The notes beneath the pieces were generated by a model that made no database searches, was not told where the DNA came from, and was given only the letters and a program-made list of their open reading frames with translations. Both the position numbers and the translations under genes were made by a program. Shown piece after piece: positions 58,791 through 64,000 of a stretch of 64,000 nucleotides of DNA (positions are counted from its first letter, which is position 1; each line of letters begins with the position of its first letter). The stretch is from assembly GCA_041398025.1 (NCBI GenBank), contig JAWKVM010000001.1, forward strand, positions 62,001 through 126,000. The letters run 5' to 3'. This stretch comes from JANQPX01 sp041398025 (GTDB taxonomy: Bacteria; Pseudomonadota; Alphaproteobacteria; Geminicoccales; Geminicoccaceae).

Positions 58791-59579
58791 ATGACGATGG
58801 AGATGACCAGGCTGCTCGCCGACGACGAGCCCGATCCCGTCAACGTCTTCAATCTCGGCGGCCAGAGCCCGATCTTTCTGGTGTGCGAGCACGCGGGCAG
58901 GCTGATCCCGAAGACCCTCGGCGACATGGGTCTTTCCGAGGCGGATCGACGGCGCCACATCGCCTGGGACATCGGCGCAGGCGCCGTCTCGCTTCACCTT
59001 TCGGACCTTCTGGACGCGCCGCTGATCACCCAGACCTATTCGCGCCTGGTGTGCGACTGCAATCGCGACACCGGGATGCCGAGCTTCATCCCGGCGATCA
59101 GCGAGCGCACGCGCATTCCCGCCAACGAGGCCGTGACCGCATCGGAGCGCGACGCGCGCATCGCCGAGGTCTACCGGCCGCTGCATGAGCGGATCGCCGA
59201 CGAACTCGACCAGCGTGCGGCCGCCGGCCACCCCACGGTCTTTCTCAGCATGCACAGCTTCACGCCCGTGTTCATGGATCAGCCGCGGGCGATGCATCTC
59301 GGTCTGCTCTATGATCGGGACCACCGCTGGGCCGCTCTGATGCGGAGCGCGCTTTCCGCGGAGGCCGACCTCGTGATCACCGACAACGAGCCCTATGCGC
59401 TCGACCAGAACCGCGACTACACCGTGCCCGAGCATGGCGAGCGCCGCGGCATCCCGTCCTTGGAAATCGAGATCCGCCAGGACCTGATCGCAGAAGCGGA
59501 CGGTCAGCACGCCTGGGCGGAACGCCTGGCGCCAGCACTCGCGCGCAGTGCCGCGCATCTTCTTCAGGAAATCGCCTGA
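58791..59579 (+). CDS. N-formylglutamate amidohydrolase family protein
   Basis: A 262-residue hydrolase of the FGase family, which acts at the end of the histidine degradation route or on related N-formyl amino acids. Zinc and substrate residues lie in PIFLVCEHAGRLIPKTLG, HIAWDIGAGAVSLHLSDLL, VFLSMHSFTPVF and VPEHGERRGIPSLEIEIRQD. ATG 58791 follows GGGAG by 5 bp. Earlier in-frame ATG 58773 lacks this. It is divergent from the TAXI gene. No hut genes are present. Confidence 0.88.
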   Translation: MTMEMTRLLADDEPDPVNVFNLGGQSPIFLVCEHAGRLIPKTLGDMGLSEADRRRHIAWDIGAGAVSLHLSDLLDAPLITQTYSRLVCDCNRDTGMPSFIPAISERTRIPANEAVTASERDARIAEVYRPLHERIADELDQRAAAGHPTVFLSMHSFTPVFMDQPRAMHLGLLYDRDHRWAALMRSALSAEADLVITDNEPYALDQNRDYTVPEHGERRGIPSLEIEIRQDLIAEADGQHAWAERLAPALARSAAHLLQEIA

Positions 59580-59599
59580 GCAGGCCGCAGCCCGGCGCT

Positions 59600-60574
59600 T
59601 CAGTGGATCGAGCTGGGCGAGATCACGTCGTTGCGCAGCATGGTCTGGAAGGTGTCGAAGGTCGCCCTGATGCCCTCGTCCAGGGACAGATGGCCGAAAT
59701 CGCCGAGATAATCCCTGATCGGTTCGTCCGAAAGCGCCGCCGGGAAGGGCAGGGCGGCGCCCTCGATCGTGATCCTGGCACCGGGTTCGATCTGCTTGAT
59801 CATGTCCACCCAGGCCTTGACCGTGCTCGGCACGCCGTTGTGGTCGAACATCACCGCCTCGTCCCGGTCGACCGAGACCGCCTTGATGAAGGCGCTCGCG
59901 ACCTCGCCCGCATGCAGGCCCGACACGGCGCCGGAAAACGGGATGGTGTAGGGCCGCCCGGCCGCCGCCGCGAGAATTGCGGTCGTGGTCTTGGAGGTCA
60001 TGCCCTGATCCCGGCCGATGCCGTAGACCACGCCCGGCCTGATGCCGACGCTCGGCACGTCCCAGTCCTGGCAATAGACCTTGGCGATCATCTCGTCGCA
60101 ATATTTGTAGGCACCGTAGAGGGTCGGCAGCCAGGTCTGGTCGGGGAAGAAGCTGTGCGCGGCGATCGAGCTCGCGAACGCCACCCGCTTCAGATTGTGG
60201 GCGCGCGCCGCCTCGAACACGTTCACCGTGCCGACCACGTTGACGCGGGCGCCGTTGATCGGATCGGCCTTGCAGAACGGCACCTGCAGGGCGGCGAGGT
60301 GAATGATCGCTCGGATGCCGTGGGCGCGAACCACGCTCATCACCCGCTCGCTGTCGGCAATGTCGCCGGTTTCCCAGGGGATCGCCTCGGCTTTGGCGTC
60401 CTTCATCAGCAGCTTGGGCCGCCGCTTGTCGTTCGAGAGATCGAACGCCACCACCGGCACGCCCGCCCGCTCGAGCAGCGCCAGCACCCAGGCGCCGATG
60501 CAGCCGCCGGCGCCGGTCACCAGCACCGGCCCGTGGAAATCCGCGGCGTTGACAGGGAATTGATCGAGGCTCAT
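59600..60574 (-). CDS. NAD-dependent epimerase/dehydratase
   Basis: A 324-residue extended SDR. GAGGCIGAWVLALLERAG is the NAD loop, followed by an acidic FDLSNDKRRP; the catalytic YGAYKYCDEM gives Tyr and Lys (about 152 and 156), and KVAFASSIAAHSF-like KRVAFASSIAAHSFF the Ser. VGIRPGVVYGIGRDQGMTSK is also typical. Substrate is unclear; the family includes sugar-nucleotide epimerases and uronate dehydrogenases. It follows the two-membrane-segment protein gene by 22 bp, the last of a yggT to epimerase run. Confidence 0.86.
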   Translation of the reverse strand: MSLDQFPVNAADFHGPVLVTGAGGCIGAWVLALLERAGVPVVAFDLSNDKRRPKLLMKDAKAEAIPWETGDIADSERVMSVVRAHGIRAIIHLAALQVPFCKADPINGARVNVVGTVNVFEAARAHNLKRVAFASSIAAHSFFPDQTWLPTLYGAYKYCDEMIAKVYCQDWDVPSVGIRPGVVYGIGRDQGMTSKTTTAILAAAAGRPYTIPFSGAVSGLHAGEVASAFIKAVSVDRDEAVMFDHNGVPSTVKAWVDMIKQIEPGARITIEGAALPFPAALSDEPIRDYLGDFGHLSLDEGIRATFDTFQTMLRNDVISPSSIH

Positions 60575-60596
60575 CGGCTGCCCTTTCCAAGCGATG

Positions 60597-60986
60597 TCAG
60601 CGCTGGCGGCCCGCCGTCACCAGATCGCGCCCCGCGCCGACGATCGAGGTGACGATCCGCAACAGCGCCAGGAGAATCCAGAGAAGCACCAGCACGAAGA
60701 TCATCGTACGCAAGGGCTCGCCGATGGTAAATGTCACGGAAAACTCGCCGATCTGCCCGAAAAAGGCTTGGCCCTCGGTTTGCGTACGCTCGAGGATCAG
60801 GGACACCAGTCTGATGTCGTCGGGGTCTTTCAGAATGTCGACGACCGTCATGCCCAGATAGACAAGCATCAGCGCCCCGATCACCACCAGCGCCACGCCC
60901 AGGACGATCATCACCATGCCGGCGGCGTGATGCGCGCCATCGTCATCGCGCACGACGCGCTGGTTGAACTGCACGGTCGATGCCAT
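60597..60986 (-). CDS. small two-helix membrane protein
   Basis: A 129-residue protein, MASTVQFNQRVVRDDDGAHH, with two clear hydrophobic segments (about 23-47 and 93-118) and a periplasmic or cytosolic stretch between (ERTQTEGQAFFGQIGEFSV). GGAGGA lies 4 bp before the ATG at 60986. I do not recognise the family. It lies between folD and the epimerase in the same orientation. Confidence 0.75.
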   Translation of the reverse strand: MASTVQFNQRVVRDDDGAHHAAGMVMIVLGVALVVIGALMLVYLGMTVVDILKDPDDIRLVSLILERTQTEGQAFFGQIGEFSVTFTIGEPLRTMIFVLVLLWILLALLRIVTSIVGAGRDLVTAGRQR

Positions 60987-61047
60987 GAGATCCTCCGACT
61001 TGTCGTTCTTCCCAAGCCTTGGGGTCGACGCCGCCGGTCGCACCGGC

Positions 61048-61938
61048 TCAGGCGACGCTGTTTTCCGCCGCGATCAGGGTGTTCCTAAGAAGACAGGCGA
61101 CGGTCATCTGGCCGACCCCGCCCGGCACCGGCGTGATCGCCCCCGCGACCTCCTTCGCCTCGTCGAACGCGACGTCGCCCACCAGCCGCCCGCGGCCCTT
61201 GTTCTCCGGGCCGGGGATGCGGTTGATGCCGACGTCGATCACCGTCGCACCCGGCTTGATCCAGTCGCCCTTGACCATTTCCGCCCGGCCGACCGCCGCC
61301 ACCAGGATGTCCGCCTCGCGGCAAAGGGCGGGCAGATCCCTCGTCTTCGAATGGGCGATGCTCACCGTGCAGTCCTCGGCCAGCAGCAGCGCGCCCACCG
61401 GCTTGCCGACGATGTTCGAGCGCCCGAGCACCACCGCATGCTTGCCCGCGAGGTCGTCGCCCAGCGCCTTCCTGATCAGGATCATGCTGCCCATCGGCGT
61501 GCAGCACACCAGCAGCCTCGGATCGATCCCGCCCTTCGCGGTGAACAGGCGGCCGACATTGATCGGATGGAAGCCGTCCACGTCCTTCGCCGGGTCGATC
61601 GCGTTGATGATCGCCGCTTCGTCGATGTGATCCGGAAGGGGAAGCTGCATCAGAATGCCGTGCACCGCGGGGTTGGCGTTCAGCGCCTTGATCTCGTCCA
61701 GCAGCGCCGTCTGGCTGGTGCTCACCGGCAGCTTGGTCACACCGCCCGCGATGCCCACCTCCAGCGCCGTCTTCTCCTTGGTCGCCACGTAGGTGGTGCT
61801 CGCCGGGTTGCTGCCGACCAGGATCACCCGGAGACCGGGCGCCTGGCCCGTCTTCTCGGTGAACGCCGCGATGTCGGCCCTGATGCCCTCGCGCAGCTCC
61901 GCCGCCGCCGCCTTGCCGTCGATGATCGTGGCGCTCAA
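61048..61938 (-). CDS. folD: bifunctional methylenetetrahydrofolate dehydrogenase / cyclohydrolase
   Basis: A 296-residue folate enzyme interconverting 5,10-methylene-, methenyl- and 10-formyl-THF. The active-site Lys region is GSNPASTTYVATKEKTALEV, the fold continues with ILMQLPLPDHIDEAAIINAI and DPAKDVDGFHPINVGRL, and the NADP loop is HAVVLGRSNIVGKPVGALLL. The C-terminus has GDVAFDEAKEVAGAITPVPG and GGVGQMTVACLL. It overlaps the DUF167 gene by four bases, the usual alphaproteobacterial pairing. Confidence 0.96.
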   Translation of the reverse strand: MSATIIDGKAAAAELREGIRADIAAFTEKTGQAPGLRVILVGSNPASTTYVATKEKTALEVGIAGGVTKLPVSTSQTALLDEIKALNANPAVHGILMQLPLPDHIDEAAIINAIDPAKDVDGFHPINVGRLFTAKGGIDPRLLVCCTPMGSMILIRKALGDDLAGKHAVVLGRSNIVGKPVGALLLAEDCTVSIAHSKTRDLPALCREADILVAAVGRAEMVKGDWIKPGATVIDVGINRIPGPENKGRGRLVGDVAFDEAKEVAGAITPVPGGVGQMTVACLLRNTLIAAENSVA

Positions 61939-62315
61939 CGTTTCCTCCCTTTGGTTTCTGCCCGCAAGCCCTGTTCGATTACGGTGATCTCATGGACAAG
62001 GTCTGCGTCACCGTCCGCAATTTCAATGACCTTGATCCGCGCCGCCGCACCGCTCACCAGCGACAGCCGTGATACAGGAAGCCCCCAGCGCTTCGCCAGC
62101 ATTTTCATCACCGCAGCGTTCGCCTTGCCGTCCACCGGTGGTGCGTTGACATGCACGACCAACCGCTCGACCCCCGCCGCATCCCGCTCGACCTCCTTCA
62201 CCTCCGACCGCTTCGCCCCCGGCCTGATCTTCAGGGTCACTCTAACCCCGTCATCCTTCAACGTGACCCAGGCAGGGCAGGCGGGGCCTGCACCCCTGAC
62301 GTGTCCATGGCTCAC
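61935..62315 (-). CDS. DUF167 (YggU-like) protein
   Basis: A 126-residue small protein with the YggU/DUF167 fold: VRVTLKIRPGAKRSEVKEV, VHVNAPPVDGKANAAVMKML and WGLPVSRLSLVSGAAARIKV. Its role is unknown. Its partners yggT and folD are the usual neighbours in alphaproteobacteria. The start is within a proline- and glycine-rich leader and could lie further in. Confidence 0.9.
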   Translation of the reverse strand: MSHGHVRGAGPACPAWVTLKDDGVRVTLKIRPGAKRSEVKEVERDAAGVERLVVHVNAPPVDGKANAAVMKMLAKRWGLPVSRLSLVSGAAARIKVIEIADGDADLVHEITVIEQGLRAETKGRKR

Positions 62316-62366
62316 AAAAGCCTCATCGCGTGTCGAGGTCCAGGTGAACGCAGCGGGTCGTACCCG

Positions 62367-62645
62367 CTAGAAGATCCAGGAGGCTAGGAGGTGGCGGACG
62401 AACTCGATGCCGACGATCAGGATGATCGGCGAGATGTCGATGCCGCCGAGATCGGGCAGCGCGTTCCTGATCGGCCGGAGCGCCGGCTCGGTCAGCTTGT
62501 ACAGAAACTCGCCCACCTGGTTCACGAACGGATTGCTCCGGTTGATCACCCCGAACTGCACCAGCCAGCTCAGAATGACCGACACGATGACGGCAACCAG
62601 AAACAGCCAGAGAAGCGTATCGAGCAGATAATGGATCGGATTCAC
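62367..62645 (-). CDS. YggT-family membrane protein
   Basis: A 92-residue protein with two hydrophobic segments (about 8-30 and 70-90): LDTLLWLFLVAVIVSVILSW and DISPIILIVGIEFVRHLL. LTEPALRPIRNALPDLGGID between them is the YggT signature. Involved, from work in other bacteria, in membrane organisation or osmotic response. 51 bp upstream of the DUF167 gene on the same strand. The 283 bp between it and tRNA-Ala hold the tRNA promoter and little else. Confidence 0.9.
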   Translation of the reverse strand: MNPIHYLLDTLLWLFLVAVIVSVILSWLVQFGVINRSNPFVNQVGEFLYKLTEPALRPIRNALPDLGGIDISPIILIVGIEFVRHLLASWIF

Positions 62646-62888
62646 CGGAAAATTCCCCAGCTAGGATTGGTCGGCGGGCGCTGGCCGTCCAGGTTGTACG
62701 TGGTTACATCCGCTATATAAACACCCCACCCCCATCCCGCCAGAGGCAGGCGCGGCCTGCAGCGTTGACTTGGACCTCGGCACCTCCCGCAGCGTTCGGT
62801 GAGCTATGGACGCGCTGGTCTGCATGACAAAAGGCCGAGAGCCTTAAACGCTGTCGCCTTCTTTTATGATGGCAGTCCGCCTCGGACC

Positions 62889-62917
62889 TTGACAGAAAGG
62901 CGCGGCATTACCATACC
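62889..62917 (+). promoter_or_regulatory. putative promoter of the tRNA-Ala pair
   Basis: TTGACA (62889-62894), a perfect -35, is followed after 17 bp by CATACC (62912-62917), a partial -10. The tRNA begins at 62929, so the predicted start would be only a few bases before it, as is normal for tRNA genes. Confidence 0.55.
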
Positions 62918-62928
62918 CAACCCTGGAC

Positions 62929-63001
<73 letters not shown>

Positions 63002-63004
<3 letters not shown>

Positions 63005-63022
63005 ACCCCCGGCGGGGGTTGG
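63002..63022. other. hairpin after tRNA-Ala(CGC)
   Basis: CCAACCCCC (63002-63010), spacer GGC, GGGGGTTGG (63014-63022): a perfect 9-bp palindrome that includes the CCA end of the tRNA. There is no T-run. It may be a processing or termination signal. Confidence 0.6.
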
Positions 63023-63050
63023 CCGTACTTGTAAAGAACCAGGAAAATGT

Positions 63051-63126
63051 GGGGCCGTAGCTCAGTTGGGAGAGCGCGACATTTGCAATGTCGAGGTCAT
63101 CGGTTCGATCCCGTTCGGCTCCACCA
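63051..63126 (+). tRNA. tRNA-Ala (anticodon TGC)
   Basis: A 76-nt tRNA with CCA. G3-U70 is present (GGGGCCG/CGGCTCC). The loop TTTGCAA between CGACA and TGTCG gives anticodon TGC. It is not in an rRNA operon here, where this isoacceptor is often found. It lies 46 bp after tRNA-Ala(CGC) and 40 bp before the end of the TPR repeat gene. Confidence 0.96.
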
Positions 63127-63141
63127 CCCCTCGGCGAGGGG
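63127..63141. other. hairpin after tRNA-Ala(TGC)
   Basis: CCCCTC (63127-63132), spacer GGC, GAGGGG (63136-63141), directly after the CCA. It has the same GGC loop as the hairpin after the first tRNA. No T-run. Confidence 0.55.
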
Positions 63142-63166
63142 ATGCCTCACTTGCCTGAGACCGTGA

Positions 63167-64000
63167 CTAGCCGCCCGAGCCAGCAGCCGGAGCAATGAGC
63201 GCGTCGATGCGCTCTTGAATGGTCTCGACGAAATGGGCATCGCGTGGCGCGAGACGCCCACTCTCCTGCAGCTCCAGCGCAATCGCCAACGCCGCTCGCC
63301 AGTGATCCAAAGCACTCTCTGAAACGTACCCTTGCTCAGCGAGACCGGCCAGCTTGGCGCGGCTCACGATGAGATCGCGCTGCCATCCGGCGTTGCCGGG
63401 ATCGGCCGCGGCCAGGCGTTCTCTGATCGCGAGGCTGTCCTCGTAGGCGCGGAGCGCGCCGTCGAGATCGCCCTGGGCGACGCGCACGTCGCCGATCTTG
63501 TTGTGGCTGACCGAGAGATCGCGCTGCCATCCTGCATGGCCGGGATCGGCCTCTGCCAGGCGCTCGGCGATCGCGAGGCTGTCCTCATAGGCGCGCAGCG
63601 CGCCGTCGAGATCGCCCTGGTCCCGGCGCACGTCGCCGATCTTCTCGTGGCTGACCGAGAGATCGCGCTGCCATCCTGCATTGCCGGGATCGGCCTCGGC
63701 CAGGCGCTCGGCGATCGCGAGGCTGTCCTGAAAGGCGCGGAGCGCGCCGTCGAGATCGCCCTTGGCGACGCGCACGTCGCCGATCTTCTCATGGCAGACC
63801 GAGAGATCGCGCTGCCATCCTGCATTGGCGGGATCGGCCTCGGCCAGGCGCTCGGCGATCGCGAGGCCGTCCTGAAAGGCGCGGAGCGCACCGTCGAGAT
63901 CGCCCTGGGCGACGCGAACATTGCCGAGTTCGTTGTGACAGACCGAGAGATCGCGTTCGTCTTGATCACATTCCGCAGCATATCTGGCCTTGAAAAACGC
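63167..64000 (-). CDS. TPR repeat protein, C-terminal part (cut by window edge)
   Basis: The final 277 codons of a larger gene. From the edge it reads AFFKARYAAECDQDERDLSV, then four repeats of 48 residues, each like GDLDGALRAYEDSLAIAERL followed by AEADPGNAGWQRDLSVSHNK. A final, diverged helix region ending LIAPAAGSGG closes the protein. These kinesin-light-chain-like TPR units are often the C-terminal sensor part of large alphaproteobacterial proteins with N-terminal CHAT, TIR or NTPase domains. That part is not visible, so its function is unknown. A shorter start at 63775 is only an internal Met. Adjacent to tRNA-Ala. Confidence 0.8.
   Translation of the reverse strand, partial: AFFKARYAAECDQDERDLSVCHNELGNVRVAQGDLDGALRAFQDGLAIAERLAEADPANAGWQRDLSVCHEKIGDVRVAKGDLDGALRAFQDSLAIAERLAEADPGNAGWQRDLSVSHEKIGDVRRDQGDLDGALRAYEDSLAIAERLAEADPGHAGWQRDLSVSHNKIGDVRVAQGDLDGALRAYEDSLAIRERLAAADPGNAGWQRDLIVSRAKLAGLAEQGYVSESALDHWRAALAIALELQESGRLAPRDAHFVETIQERIDALIAPAAGSGG
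63371..63958 (-). repeat. 144-bp tandem repeat array in the TPR gene
   Basis: The landmark GAGATCGCGCTG recurs at 63371, 63515, 63659, 63803 and (with changes, GAGATCGCGTTC) 63947, exactly 144 bp apart. Units are nearly identical at DNA level, so the array has recently expanded or is kept uniform by recombination. Each unit encodes one 48-residue TPR. Confidence 0.9.

Noticed and set aside
58583..58972. 130-codon N-terminal extension of TAXI protein 3
   Set aside because: It runs through the promoter region and the start of the divergent FGase gene, and a good leader peptide begins at 58582.
63371..63958. CRISPR array
   Set aside because: The periodic signal is a 144-bp coding repeat with no short-repeat/spacer structure. 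It encodes TPR units in one continuous frame.

Overview
The window is a gene-dense, high-GC chromosomal segment of an alphaproteobacterium. The lineage call rests on four things: a yggT / DUF167 / folD cluster, a DUF1192 gene beside a Nudix gene, many TRAP and TAXI solute-binding proteins, and three perfect TTAA-N7-TTAA sites (the binding pattern of the alphaproteobacterial cell-cycle regulator CtrA), all in intergenic DNA. Nothing in the window fixes a genus. There is no rRNA, replication origin, phage, transposase or CRISPR array.

Layout. 1-6.1 kb: the end of a glycosyltransferase gene, a YnjBCD ABC transporter, and an EPS-initiating sugar-phosphate transferase. 6.1-13.1 kb: a bicupin, an FtsH, two membrane or secreted proteins of unknown role, a YeeE/YedE sulfur transporter with a SoxS-like thioredoxin, an LEA14-like lipoprotein and a degenerate goose-type lysozyme. 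13.2-21.2 kb: an amidase / esterase / EamA / cupin cluster, an MFS carrier, an outer-membrane barrel and a sulfatase-superfamily hydrolase. 21.2-28.5 kb: a TSUP permease, two orphan TAXI binding proteins, a patatin, MoaB and a soluble lytic transglycosylase. 28.5-39.7 kb: mostly core functions (UDG, ETF-QO, TPR protein, IspE, tRNA-Gln, Nudix, ArsR, Gpt, a decarboxylating dehydrogenase), plus a broken SAF-domain dehydrogenase gene.

39.7-50.5 kb: an orphan PQQ-type ABC binding protein flanked by small tandem duplications, cysD-cysNC for sulfate activation, and a six-gene catabolic operon (TRAP DctPQM, methyltransferase, TIM-barrel isomerase, MmgE/PrpD). 50.8-57.5 kb: a CHAP lipoprotein with a CtrA-type site, RlpA, and a dihydroxyacetone kinase region in which dhaL, dhaM, HPr and EI overlap end to end while dhaK lies with an SDR gene behind a palindromic repeat. 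57.6-64 kb: a third orphan TAXI protein, N-formylglutamate amidohydrolase, an epimerase, folD and its partners, two tRNA-Ala genes in tandem, and a TPR gene built from 144-bp repeats that runs off the window.

Most promising leads: the three CtrA-type sites (a regulon clue linking a CHAP hydrolase, a Tat-exported protein and the udg/ETF-QO divergent region); three divergent TAXI proteins with no TRAP permease nearby; a self-contained phosphorelay for dihydroxyacetone; a goose-type lysozyme without its catalytic glutamate; and two families of dispersed palindromes. I did not see one obvious new multi-gene system. The TPR gene at the right edge is the likeliest entry to one, but most of it lies outside.
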